Below are positions 43,134 through 51,938 of a stretch of DNA of 64,000 nt, in pieces. Positions within the stretch are counted from its first letter, which is position 1, and each line of letters starts with the position of its first letter. Source of the DNA: Rhizobium sp. Root1220. GTDB taxonomy: Bacteria > Pseudomonadota > Alphaproteobacteria > Rhizobiales > Rhizobiaceae. Below the pieces are notes generated by a model that saw only the letters and a program-made list of their open reading frames with translations, made no database searches and was not told where the DNA came from. The DNA is taken from assembly GCF_001426265.1 (NCBI RefSeq), contig NZ_LMDG01000032.1:365900-429899 (forward strand). The letters run 5' to 3'. Both the position numbers and the translations under genes were made by a program.

Positions 43134-44306
43134 CTAATTGCTATTTTGCTGCGTGGGAGCTGAATTGCCGTTGCCGTGATCCATGCCGGGCATGGTGTGG
43201 CCGTCATGCTGCATTCCCGGCATGCCCTGCATGTCGTCTGCCTGGCCACCTTCCGCAGGCGCTGCCTCGGTGCCGCTTTCCGGAACGGCGTGACCACCTT
43301 CGCCCTGATCGGCATGGCGGTTGTCGTATCGGAGTTTCGCGCGATTCTCGGCGCTTTCCTTGCCGCCACCACCCATCATGTCGATGTGCATCATCTCGTC
43401 GACGCACATCTGACCGGGCCGAACGCACAGGTTGAGGATCGCATTGAAGAGATCCTTGTCGGCCGATGCGAAGTAGCGCACGGGCTCGCGCTCGCTCGGA
43501 CGCTCGAGCTTCAGGTAGGCGTCGCGGTTCAATGCAGTGCCCTGCGTCTTGACCCGGGCGACCCAAGCGTCGAAACCCTGTGGGTTGAAGGCGTGGAACT
43601 TGAAACGCATATGCGAGAAGCCGGCACCGCTGTAATTGGCGGAAAAGCCGTCATAAACGCCCTCTTTGTTGATCACCGCATGCAGCTTCGTCTGCATGCC
43701 CGCCATTGCATAGATCTGACCGGCAAGTGCGGGAATATAAAAGGAGTTCATAACCGACGAGGAAGTAATCTCGAAATTGATCGGAACATCGACCGGCGCG
43801 GCCAGTTCGTTGACCGTTGCGATCCCGAGTTCCGGATAGAAGAACAACCATTTCCAATCGAGCGCGACGACCTGCACCGTCAAAGGCTTGGTCTCCGCCG
43901 ATATCCCGCGCTCGGCATCCAATCGATCGAGCGGCCGGAAGGGGTCGAGCTTGTGGGTGCTGATCCAGGTTATGGCACCCAACGCGATGATGATCGCCAG
44001 CGGGGCAGACCAGATCACGACTTCGAGACGTGTCGAGTGATGCCATTCCGGATCGTAGGTCGCGTCTGTGTTCGACCGGCGATACCGCCAGGCAAAAAGC
44101 AGCGTCATGCAGATCACCGGGATGATGATCAGCAGCATCAGCGCCGTCGACACGATAATAAGATCGCGTTGTTGAACGGCGATGTCGCCCGAGGGGGACA
44201 TGACCACCATGTTGCATCCGGCCAGCGTAAGAAGCATTGGCAGGACGAGGAGAGGGCGGGAAAACTTGCTCAGTTTTTGCACGTCTCTATGCTCTTTTCG
44301 TTTCAT
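43134..44306 (-). CDS. cyoA: Cytochrome o ubiquinol oxidase subunit II (lipoprotein)
   Basis: Quinol-oxidase subunit II, about 390 residues. A lipoprotein signal ends in LTLAGC near residue 35. Two transmembrane helices follow, then a cupredoxin-like periplasmic domain (VPINFEITSSSVMNSFYIPA and AGMQTKLHA). The copper-A ligands of cytochrome c oxidases are absent, as expected for a quinol oxidase. The C-terminal about 60 residues are Met/His/Gly-rich (MQGMPGMQHDGHTMPGMDHG), reminiscent of periplasmic copper-binding sequences. MKRKEH is the start chosen; MYSALVADRM upstream is open. First gene of cyoABCD-SURF1. Confidence 0.94.
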   Translation of the reverse strand: MKRKEHRDVQKLSKFSRPLLVLPMLLTLAGCNMVVMSPSGDIAVQQRDLIIVSTALMLLIIIPVICMTLLFAWRYRRSNTDATYDPEWHHSTRLEVVIWSAPLAIIIALGAITWISTHKLDPFRPLDRLDAERGISAETKPLTVQVVALDWKWLFFYPELGIATVNELAAPVDVPINFEITSSSVMNSFYIPALAGQIYAMAGMQTKLHAVINKEGVYDGFSANYSGAGFSHMRFKFHAFNPQGFDAWVARVKTQGTALNRDAYLKLERPSEREPVRYFASADKDLFNAILNLCVRPGQMCVDEMMHIDMMGGGGKESAENRAKLRYDNRHADQGEGGHAVPESGTEAAPAEGGQADDMQGMPGMQHDGHTMPGMDHGNGNSAPTQQNSN

Positions 44307-44659
44307 CCGATCCGCGACTAAAGCACTGTACATGATAGCAACATGAGGTGTTTGGTCGCAGTGCAGCAGGAATGCCGCACTGCGGGATAAAACACGTCGC
44401 GCAGGATGTCAAAATCCGGATTGGAGTTAATAGGACTTTTTGCGCGCAAGCTTTTTCGAAGGCTAATATATCGACAGAAGCGGCGACCGCCACCACTTTC
44501 AGGACGAATTCCGGGCTCGCGGGCGAAATTCTTCATCCGCGCTCGATTTCGATGGCGGTTGATGAACTATTTGCGTCGATCGGACTTGATAACCGCACTG
44601 GTTTGTTCAAGATCGTTCTGAGGCGCTTTGCCGCAAGCGCTTCTGCAGGGAGGCGTTTG
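44307..44659. other. Divergent promoter region of cyoA and the MHS transporter
   Basis: About 350 bp with no convincing gene. The transporter frame is open back to 44348 but the strong ribosome-binding site is at 44646. Holds an inverted repeat (44357-44384) and TGTACA (44327-44332) upstream of cyoA. Confidence 0.5.
44357..44384. promoter_or_regulatory. Inverted repeat upstream of cyoA
   Basis: CGCAGTGC (44357-44364) and GCACTGCG (44377-44384) with a 12-base spacer, about 50 bp upstream of the cyoA start. Candidate operator, perhaps for an oxygen or copper sensor; no known motif matched. Confidence 0.45.
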
Positions 44660-45991
44660 ATGGCAAGCACGACACACTACGGACCGTCGTCCACGTCGAT
44701 GGAACGTGACGCACGAAAAATTCATGGCGACAAGCCGGTTTCACCCGGCAGCATTGCGATCGGGGTGATCATCGGACGAATGTCCGAGTTCTTCGATTTC
44801 TTCGTCTACGGCCTGGCTTCGGTGCTGGTCTTTCCGAAGCTTGTTTTCCCTTTCGCGCCGGATCTCCTCACTGCAACGCTTTACTCTTTCGCGATCTTCT
44901 CGCTGGCATTTTTGGCGCGTCCGGTGGGCTCGGTCGTGTTCATGACGATCGATCGTCTCTACGGGCGAGGCACAAAGCTCACCATTGCTCTTGTGTTGCT
45001 CGGCGGCTCGACCGCTTCCATCGCGTTCCTTCCCGGCTACAATGAGATCGGCGTGTGGTCGATTGCGCTATTGGCGCTCTTCCGGCTTGGGCAGGGATTT
45101 GCATTGGGCGGAGCGTGGGATGGTCTCGCCTCGCTGCTCGCGCTGAATGCTCCGCCAAATCATCGCGGCTGGTATGCGATGATCCCGCAGCTTGGCGCGC
45201 CGATTGGCTTTGCGCTTGCGAGCGTGCTGTTCGGCTTCTTCATCGCCAACCTGTCGAGCGAGGATTTCCTGAGCTGGGGTTGGCGCTATCCTTTCTTCGT
45301 TGCCTTTGCCATCAACGTCGTGGCACTTTTCGCCCGTTTGCGGCTGGTCATGACGACTGAGTTCGGTACCGCGCTTGAACGGAACGAACTCGAGGCGGCG
45401 CCGATCCGGGACGTGTTGCGCGTGCACGGTCGCGACATTCTGATCGGGGCGTTCGTGCCGTTGGCAAGCTTTGCGATGTTCCACCTCGTGACGATTTTCC
45501 CGCTCGGCTGGATGAGCCTCTACGGCACCCAGCCGATTGGCGCCTTCATGGTCGTTCAGATCATCGGTGCGATGGTCGGTATCGTTGCCATCATCGCTTC
45601 GGGAATGATTGCCGATCGCATCGGTCGTCGCAGTCAACTTGCGATCTGCGCGGTGTTGATTGCCATCTTCAGCTTCGTTGGGCCGATGCTCATTGCGTCG
45701 GGTTCCAATGGTCAGGATGCCTTCGTCATCATCGGCTTTGGCGTGCTCGGTCTTTCGTTCGGACAAGCAACGGGATCGATTTCGTCGCGCTTCGGTCGAG
45801 GCTACCGCTACACCGGTGCTGCTTTCACCTCCGATCTGGCCTGGCTCGTCGGTGCCGGCTTTGCGCCGCTGGTGGCGCTCAGCCTGTCCAGCGAATTCGG
45901 CCTCACCTTCGTCGGTTACTATCTGCTCTCCGGCGCGGTATGCACTCTTGCCGCATTGGCTTTCAGCAAGGCGCTGGAACAGCGCGACTGA
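44660..45991 (+). CDS. MFS transporter, metabolite:H+ symporter (MHS) family
   Basis: Secondary transporter of 443 residues with twelve predicted helices. The loop 2-3 signature RPVGSVVFMTIDRLYGRGTK and loop 8-9 MIADRIGRRSQLAI fit the MHS family, which takes up dicarboxylates, proline/betaine, shikimate or similar. GCAGGGAGG precedes the ATG; the 104-codon extension upstream is discarded. It is divergent from cyoA, and its physiological link to the oxidase is not evident. Confidence 0.9.
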   Translation: MASTTHYGPSSTSMERDARKIHGDKPVSPGSIAIGVIIGRMSEFFDFFVYGLASVLVFPKLVFPFAPDLLTATLYSFAIFSLAFLARPVGSVVFMTIDRLYGRGTKLTIALVLLGGSTASIAFLPGYNEIGVWSIALLALFRLGQGFALGGAWDGLASLLALNAPPNHRGWYAMIPQLGAPIGFALASVLFGFFIANLSSEDFLSWGWRYPFFVAFAINVVALFARLRLVMTTEFGTALERNELEAAPIRDVLRVHGRDILIGAFVPLASFAMFHLVTIFPLGWMSLYGTQPIGAFMVVQIIGAMVGIVAIIASGMIADRIGRRSQLAICAVLIAIFSFVGPMLIASGSNGQDAFVIIGFGVLGLSFGQATGSISSRFGRGYRYTGAAFTSDLAWLVGAGFAPLVALSLSSEFGLTFVGYYLLSGAVCTLAALAFSKALEQRD

Positions 45992-46013
45992 CGACACAAG
46001 GCGCGCGATTCTA

Positions 46014-46041
46014 CAAAACCCGCCTGGCAAGGCGGGTTTTG
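46014..46041. terminator. Bidirectional terminator between MHS transporter and cNMP-binding gene
   Basis: Twelve-bp arms (46014-46025, 46030-46041) with the loop GGCA; a GC-rich core AAAACCCGCC is flanked by A- and T-runs, so it can terminate from both sides. The genes at 44660 and 46074 are convergent. Confidence 0.85.
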
Positions 46042-46073
46042 TGATTTGGCAGGAATGTCAGGAATGCGGGAAT

Positions 46074-46541
46074 TTACATGGTAGGTTGCGGCTGCTTGGC
46101 AGCGCGCTCGGCGGTCAATTCGGCCGTCGTATGATTCAGGCGATCGGCCAGCACGCGCATGATCTCGACGGCCATCTCGGGAAAATCGCTCAGCAGCTTG
46201 AGGAAGTGTTCCTTGCTGATGCGCAACACCTCCAGCGGCGAGGTCGCACGCACGGTCGCCGTACGCGATACGTCGCACAATATGGCGATCTCACCGACGA
46301 TGGAGTTAAGTTCGGCATCGGCGACCTTGATGTCACCCGCGGAGGAACGCACAAGGATATCGGCTGTGCCGGACAGCACGACATAGGCCGCGTCGCCCGG
46401 ATCGCCCTGGTGAAAGAGATCCTGTCCGACCTTGTAGGTCATTCTGTCCGACGTAAACGCCAAAAGCTTGAGTTTCGCCGGCGCTATCCTTGAAAAGATT
46501 GGCACCCGCCGCAGCATGTCGACTTCGTCTCTCAACAGCAT
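46074..46541 (-). CDS. Stand-alone cyclic-nucleotide-binding domain protein
   Basis: One cNMP-binding (CNB) domain and nothing else, 155 residues. The phosphate-binding cassette is GEIAILCDVSRTATVRA near residues 82-98: the ribose-binding Glu and phosphate-binding Arg are both kept, so nucleotide binding is plausible. There is no helix-turn-helix, so it cannot be a CRP regulator and likely works through a protein partner. ATG at 46541 is preferred (AAGGGG upstream); GTG at 46565 is possible. It is the last gene after the pseudo-ABC protein (94 bp), at the end of the ten-gene same-strand run that begins with a cyclase. Confidence 0.9.
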   Translation of the reverse strand: MLLRDEVDMLRRVPIFSRIAPAKLKLLAFTSDRMTYKVGQDLFHQGDPGDAAYVVLSGTADILVRSSAGDIKVADAELNSIVGEIAILCDVSRTATVRATSPLEVLRISKEHFLKLLSDFPEMAVEIMRVLADRLNHTTAELTAERAAKQPQPTM

Positions 46542-46634
46542 GAGCGTCTTTACCCCTTGCCGCACTGTTCCGGTGCGCTCTAGAATTCCGTTGCGCCCGT
46601 TGAAGAGCGCCTTTACCGCCGCTCTAATAGAATA

Positions 46635-49349
46635 TTACGATAACAGTTCCTTGAACATACCATTCTGTTCGGAAAGTTCCGGAAAATTCCCTGCCTCCGC
46701 GAGGTTTCCGCGGTCGAAAAGCAGTATCCGATCGAAGATCTCCGCTAGTTTTGCATTGGAAAGCACCCAGATGATCGCTGGTCTCTCGCCTTCCCTGTGA
46801 AGCCCTTCGACGATGTTGTGGGTGATCTGATCCTGAACACGCTGGTCGAGCGCGGTCAGCGGCCGGTTGAAGACGAAGTAGTCAGAACGCTTCAACAGAG
46901 CGCGGGCAAGATTGACCTTCTGCCGCTGTACCATGGTTAGACGCTTTCCGCCCGAGCCGACGTCGAATTCAAGACCGATCGACAGCACGTCATCGAACAG
47001 TTCGAGCGAGTCAAAGAGATCGCCCATGATTGCCCGGATGCGTTCGGATGCATCGGCTTGCTGATAGGCGATACGCCCGAACAGTACATTGTCCATCAGG
47101 CTCGCCGAAGAGATGAACCGCTCGGGGTCGTAGCGCTCGATGACGGCTGCGAGGTCCGCCGGAATGTCCCTGTGGAATTGCTTGCGAGCACTGACGATCT
47201 TCGCCATCAATTCGTCTGTCAGAAGACCGAAGCGGTGCCGCGGCTCGATATAGGCAAAGCTCAGCCGGATAATAGCCGATCGTTCTTCTGCGGTTGCATC
47301 GTCGAACCTGCGGCTTTGCAGCTTCTGCAGGAGGGCCTGATAGGTTGGAATGTCGTCCGCGGTCATGAAGGTGAGCTGCTGGAAGAAGGGATGATCCGGC
47401 GGCAGGTCGTGGAAGAGTTCGACGGCGTTTTCGGCGATCTCGAGACCCATCGCATACAGATCATCGCTGAGGCCGGTGTCGCGGAAGAGCGCCTGGAAAT
47501 AAGAGTGGGCCGCAAGCCGCCGATTGTTCATCATCGGCCGCTGCATCGAGCCGAAGAGCAGGTTTTCACCGACGGTCGCCTGCGCGTTGTAGGCGTCGAA
47601 GTCGAATGGCACAACGATGTTGCCGAGGTCCGACTCCTGCATCCGGTCGCGCAACGCGTTGCGCAAATCGACGATGTGATCGGCAAGCCCGACATGCACC
47701 TTGGTGTTGACCGTGGAGCGAAGCGCAAGATCCAGAATGTCCTCCGATATCAGCACCGCGTCGAGCACGGGTCGTATAGCCGTAAGGATGTCCTGCGAAC
47801 CACTCGCTCCGGCAGCCTGGTAGTCGACCCAATCGCTGTTGAGATCGAGCGTCGGATTTCCCGCCTTCACGGCTTCTTCGGCATGCCACTTGGCTTCCAG
47901 CGCCGCCTGCGTGTCGTAGCCCGGGTCCGTTAGCGGCGCATGCTTGAGGCCGTAAAGCAGATTGTCCTTCAACGTACCATGGAAGAAATAGCTATCCGCC
48001 GACGCGTAGGAAATACGCCGCCCGGTGATGGATTCCGGCATTTCCAGCAGGTCCTTGCCGTCGATCGTGACCCGCCCGGAATCCGGCCAGACCAGCCGGC
48101 CCAGCGCCTCCGCGAAAGCCTCCGCCCCACTGGAATTCGGGCCGACGACTGCGACCGTTTCATTCGGCTTGATCTCAACCGAAACGTGGTCGACCAGACG
48201 GGCGCCACTATCGTCACTCACCGTCAGGTTCGTCACCACCAGCGCCGCCGTCAATGCGCCGACGGGCCCTGTGGGGATTTCCTGAATCTTGCTGTCGATG
48301 AGTGGCTCGACGTTGAACTGTTCATAGACCTGCTGGTACTTGACCTGAACATCCTGACGCATCTGGTCCCAGTCGATCAGTTCCTTCAACGGGCCTGGCA
48401 AATCCTTGTAGGCGCTGATCACGGCTACGAGCTGCCCGATGTCGAGCCGGCCCTGAAGCGCAAGATAACCGCCGATTGCGTAGAACAGAAAAGGCGTCAC
48501 CTGCGCCAGAAAGTTGTTCAGGAACTTGACCAGAAACTTCCACTGATAGAGATCGTAGCGGATCGAGAAGATCAGCCCCAGCCGGGCTGCGATGTCGGCG
48601 CGCTCGAAGTTCGACGTGTCGTTGCTGTGAATGGTGCCAATGCCATCGACGATCTCGCCGACGCGGCCCGAGAGTTCGCGTGCGGTGAGCTGGCGCTGGC
48701 GGCCGAGCTCGAGCAGCCGCTTTCTCATGCGCGGGATGACCACGGCCTGCACGCCGACAATCCCCGCGGCAATCATGCCGAGCCAGAAATTTTGGACGAT
48801 GATGAAGGCAAGTGCTGTCAGCGCCTGACCGCCAAGCAGCGCAGGAGAGACGAAGGCGTCACCGGTAAAGCCGCCCATCGGCTCGACTTCGTCCTTGATC
48901 ATCGTGGCGATTTCAGCGGATTTCACACGCTTGAAATGCGATGGCGGAAAACGCAGGACACGATCGATCAGCTCGAACCTGATCCGGCGCAGCATCCGCT
49001 CGCCGAGGCGACCCTTGTAGGTGTTGATGTAGAACTTGAAGAGACCGTTCAAAACGACAAGAGCGAGGAAAACCAGGCTCAGGCCCATCAGCATCTGGTA
49101 GCGATCCAGTTGCAGGCCCTTGAAGAACACCACCTCGCCCATCCATGGAAGGCTGTAGGACAGGTGCATGAAGGTCTGTGTCGCGCCTTCGCCTTCGAAG
49201 CCCGAACCCTGTATTGGCCCGTTGACGATCTGCTTAGGCAGGTCGAAAGACAGAAAATAGGGGATCATCGACACTGCAACGACTGTCAGAATCCAGAGCT
49301 GTTGCAGGCGCGTATTCGACCAAATGTATCGCGCGAGGCTTTTTTCCAT
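46635..49349 (-). CDS. Pseudo-ABC exporter with split, catalytically dead nucleotide-binding domain
   Basis: A 904-residue ABC-exporter-like membrane protein. Transmembrane helices occupy about 18-320, including a periplasmic loop at 40-75. The ATPase domain starts near 370. The Walker A site (GPNSSGAEA, 403-411) lacks the Lys, which is Ala409. The Q-loop Gln is replaced by Ala near 451. The signature is degenerate (GSGGKRLTMVQRQKVNLARA at 798-817), Walker B is FVFNRPLTALD with Asn-Arg for Asp-Glu, and the switch His is absent (LSNAKL). About 290 residues are inserted between the Q-loop region and the signature. It follows the glycosyltransferases and precedes the cNMP-binding gene. It probably does not hydrolyse ATP by itself; a scaffold, regulated channel or partner of an active ATPase is possible. 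Confidence 0.85.
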   Translation of the reverse strand: MEKSLARYIWSNTRLQQLWILTVVAVSMIPYFLSFDLPKQIVNGPIQGSGFEGEGATQTFMHLSYSLPWMGEVVFFKGLQLDRYQMLMGLSLVFLALVVLNGLFKFYINTYKGRLGERMLRRIRFELIDRVLRFPPSHFKRVKSAEIATMIKDEVEPMGGFTGDAFVSPALLGGQALTALAFIIVQNFWLGMIAAGIVGVQAVVIPRMRKRLLELGRQRQLTARELSGRVGEIVDGIGTIHSNDTSNFERADIAARLGLIFSIRYDLYQWKFLVKFLNNFLAQVTPFLFYAIGGYLALQGRLDIGQLVAVISAYKDLPGPLKELIDWDQMRQDVQVKYQQVYEQFNVEPLIDSKIQEIPTGPVGALTAALVVTNLTVSDDSGARLVDHVSVEIKPNETVAVVGPNSSGAEAFAEALGRLVWPDSGRVTIDGKDLLEMPESITGRRISYASADSYFFHGTLKDNLLYGLKHAPLTDPGYDTQAALEAKWHAEEAVKAGNPTLDLNSDWVDYQAAGASGSQDILTAIRPVLDAVLISEDILDLALRSTVNTKVHVGLADHIVDLRNALRDRMQESDLGNIVVPFDFDAYNAQATVGENLLFGSMQRPMMNNRRLAAHSYFQALFRDTGLSDDLYAMGLEIAENAVELFHDLPPDHPFFQQLTFMTADDIPTYQALLQKLQSRRFDDATAEERSAIIRLSFAYIEPRHRFGLLTDELMAKIVSARKQFHRDIPADLAAVIERYDPERFISSASLMDNVLFGRIAYQQADASERIRAIMGDLFDSLELFDDVLSIGLEFDVGSGGKRLTMVQRQKVNLARALLKRSDYFVFNRPLTALDQRVQDQITHNIVEGLHREGERPAIIWVLSNAKLAEIFDRILLFDRGNLAEAGNFPELSEQNGMFKELLS

Positions 49350-49542
49350 TGCTAACCGTCAGTTGCCTGGGAAATCTGGGCAGGGAACCTGCGGCGAAAC
49401 GGTGAGAATGCCGAAAACCAGGACCATGCAACCGGACTGCCGGATATCATAACGCAAACAAGGCGAAGCGGCTTGCCGTCGTCATGCCGATTCTCGCCGG
49501 GACGTTGTTTATATCACAGGACTTTCGCAAAGTGCGAGCGTT

Positions 49543-50679
49543 TCAGCCCATCATTGACCGAATGATCGCAGCTGTTGCATCGGTGCCGCCGAGGTCAATC
49601 GGCATCGCATTCGCGCGTCGCCCCATGAGTGCGGCTTCAACAGCCTTCGCAACGCGAACCGGAGTCAAGTCCGCTTCGGTCAGGACATCGGCTAGGCCGA
49701 GTGCCTCCAAGCGCTCCGCCCGTACTGTCTGTTCGGTCTCGCCACCGGCAACGAATGGCACGAGGATCGCTCGGCAATCGGTCTGCAGCAGATCGCCCAC
49801 TGTGTTGTAGCCCGCCTGCGAGATGGAGACGCGGGCAACACGCAGCAGTGATGGGAAATCCCTGCGGAACCGGACGAGGCTTGCGTTTGGGGGCGTCTCT
49901 GCCGATAGCGCGGCATAATCCGCATCCGGCAGGTTTGGACCACTGATCAGCAGCCACCGCAAGTTCGCCGGCAGCCGGGTCGCCGCACTGGCAGCGGCAC
50001 GCAACAGATCCATTCCGACTGCACCGCCCCCCGCCGAGGCGATGACATCGAACGCCTCGATCGGGTCGGCCGCGGGCGGAGCCACCACCATCCCGGTGTA
50101 GCGAATCTTGGTGGCAATCCCCGATGTCAGCGGAAATGTATCTTCAAGGCGAACGAAGCTTGGATCGCCATGCACCAGGATTGCGTCGAAGTGCGTTTCC
50201 ACCAGCGCTACGGTCTCTTCGTCCCGTCCGGCCTTTCGATTCTGCTGGAGGATATCCCGGACCGAGCTCACCAGCTTCGGGCGTGGCGCAGCGTTCTCGA
50301 TCGCATCAAGGAGGGGAAGCAGTTCGAAGCGCATTTGCCTGCGTCCGAACGGAAACGCCTCGATGATCACGACATCGGGGCGGGTCTCGCGAAACGCGGC
50401 CAGCAAGAGATCACGACGCCTATTCAGGAACGCCTCTCCCGCCGCCGTGCCATCGCTGTCGGCGAGCCCTGAAAAACCCGCATTGCTTGCAACGACCGGC
50501 GGCAGGGCCACCGTCTTGATGCCATCGGCGGGAAAACCGGGAACGGGCAGCCCACCAGTCACGACAGTGACATCAAGCCCATCCTTGGCGAGTGCGCTTG
50601 CGATGCGACTGGCACGTGCGATGTGGCCTATGCCAAGCAGATGCTGCACATAGAAAAAGACGCGGGGCGCGCGGTTCAT
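49543..50679 (-). CDS. Glycosyltransferase, MurG/GT28-like fold (paralogue A)
   Basis: GT-B-fold glycosyltransferase of 378 residues, cytoplasmic, presumably transferring sugar from a nucleotide-sugar donor. The N-terminal domain opens with VFFYVQHLLGIGHIARASRI and LDVTVVTGGLPVPG. The C-terminal donor domain has WLLISGPNLPDAD, SQAGYNTVGDLLQTDCRAIL and VPFVAGGETEQTVRAERLEA. The start MNRAPRVFF overlaps the upstream stop as ATGA; a start at 50694 is also open. The glycosyltransferase at 51935 is a paralogue with the same GIGH/GLGH and GYNT landmarks. Acceptor unknown. Confidence 0.88.
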   Translation of the reverse strand: MNRAPRVFFYVQHLLGIGHIARASRIASALAKDGLDVTVVTGGLPVPGFPADGIKTVALPPVVASNAGFSGLADSDGTAAGEAFLNRRRDLLLAAFRETRPDVVIIEAFPFGRRQMRFELLPLLDAIENAAPRPKLVSSVRDILQQNRKAGRDEETVALVETHFDAILVHGDPSFVRLEDTFPLTSGIATKIRYTGMVVAPPAADPIEAFDVIASAGGGAVGMDLLRAAASAATRLPANLRWLLISGPNLPDADYAALSAETPPNASLVRFRRDFPSLLRVARVSISQAGYNTVGDLLQTDCRAILVPFVAGGETEQTVRAERLEALGLADVLTEADLTPVRVAKAVEAALMGRRANAMPIDLGGTDATAAIIRSMMG

Positions 50680-51938
50680 GAAGCTTTCTGCCATTCTTGT
50701 TCGAAGAGGCGGCTCAATTGACTGATGCTGGAGTGATAGTCGAAATGCTCCCGAACGCGTGCCTCGGCGGCGTCGCCAAGCCTCTGACGCAAGGCCGGGT
50801 CGCGGATGGCGATCTCCAGGGCAGCGGCCAGTGCTGCGGGCTCCTCGGGTGGAACGACCAGCCCATTCTCGCCGTCCTCAAGAAGCTCCGGAACACCGGA
50901 TACGGCGGTCGAGATGCAAGGCAGGCGCTGGCTCGACGCTTCCACCAGGACATTCGGCAATCCGTCACGATCGCCATTCGCCGCGATCCGGCAGGCAAGC
51001 GCAAAAAGATCGGCGCGGCGGTAGTGATCGAGGACGTCTTCCTGTGCGAGCGCTCCTTTCCAGGTGATCCGGTCGGCCAGCCCGAGGTTCGTCGCCAGCA
51101 CCTTCAGCCTTAAAAGCTCGTCGCCACCGCCGATATGCTCGAACCGCCAGTTCAGGTCGCCGGGCAGGAGCGCGAGGGCGCGCAGCAACGTGTCGTATCC
51201 CTTTTTCTCCACCGCTCGGCCAACACTGAGAATGAATGCCGGATCGGCGGGATCGCTGCCATCGCGATGCGAACGCTCACCGGCGAAATGCCCGAAGCGC
51301 GCAAGATCAAGGCCGTGGTAGCTCAGATGCACGGCATCCTTGCGCGGTGTCAACGTCCGCATATGCTCGAACCCGCTTCGGGTGCAGGTGACCGTCCAGC
51401 GTGCACTGCCGAGCTTCTCGTTCAGCTCCCAATCCGGAGAGGTCCAGATGTCCTTGGCATGAGCCGAACAGGTCCACGGCACGCCCGTCAGGATGCTCGC
51501 ATATTCGGTTACAGAGGCCGGTGTGTGGATGAAGTGCGCATGCAGCCATTCGCCGTGGTCCGGCCATTCGCGCGCAAGCACCAGCGCCTGTCCCAAGCGC
51601 CTGAAGCGGTTGCGGGATATGTCGCGTGGCAGATCCTGGAAAAAGCGCTTCCATAGCGCCCTGAAACCAGGTTTGCCAAAGCCGGCGAAAAGCCCCTTCA
51701 ACACACGAACCGGTTCCTCGTGCAGGTATTCCGGCAAGTAGACCACGCGCGCTGTGATTTCGTCGTGCACCGGATGCCGTTTCTTGTCGGTGGGGCGGCG
51801 CATCGAAATGAGGGTTAGGTCGAAGCCGGCCTTTTCGAGGCCGAGCAATTCTTGGGCGATGAACGTCTCCGAAAGGCGCGGGTAGCCCTTCAGCACGACG
51901 AGGATCTTGCGACGGTACGACAAGGCCTTGCTCTTCAC
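50676..51938 (-). CDS. Glycosyltransferase family 4 protein
   Basis: GT-B-fold enzyme of 420 residues. N-terminal landmarks are VLKGYPRLSETFIAQELLGL near residue 15; the C-terminal donor site has ILSVGRAVEKKGYDTLLRAL near 240 and EASSQRLPCISTAVSGVPEL near 340, ending with the E-x7-E type motif where the sugar nucleotide binds. It starts at GTG overlapping the previous stop and overlaps the next glycosyltransferase, so three glycosyltransferases are translated together. Likely builds the same glycan. Confidence 0.9.
   Translation of the reverse strand: MKSKALSYRRKILVVLKGYPRLSETFIAQELLGLEKAGFDLTLISMRRPTDKKRHPVHDEITARVVYLPEYLHEEPVRVLKGLFAGFGKPGFRALWKRFFQDLPRDISRNRFRRLGQALVLAREWPDHGEWLHAHFIHTPASVTEYASILTGVPWTCSAHAKDIWTSPDWELNEKLGSARWTVTCTRSGFEHMRTLTPRKDAVHLSYHGLDLARFGHFAGERSHRDGSDPADPAFILSVGRAVEKKGYDTLLRALALLPGDLNWRFEHIGGGDELLRLKVLATNLGLADRITWKGALAQEDVLDHYRRADLFALACRIAANGDRDGLPNVLVEASSQRLPCISTAVSGVPELLEDGENGLVVPPEEPAALAAALEIAIRDPALRQRLGDAAEARVREHFDYHSSISQLSRLFEQEWQKAS

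Noticed and set aside
44348..44659. N-terminal extension of the MHS transporter
   Set aside because: The strong ribosome-binding site and a normal N-terminus put the start at 44660; the upstream part holds an inverted repeat and is likely promoter.
46635..49349. Pseudogene or frameshift as explanation for the missing ATPase motifs
   Set aside because: The frame is intact over 904 codons with tight downstream coupling, and the replaced residues are point changes within otherwise alignable motifs.
47940..49355. 471-codon plus-strand frame opposite the pseudo-ABC gene
   Set aside because: No recognisable domain and typical shadow composition; the minus-strand protein has clear transmembrane and ABC-type sequence.
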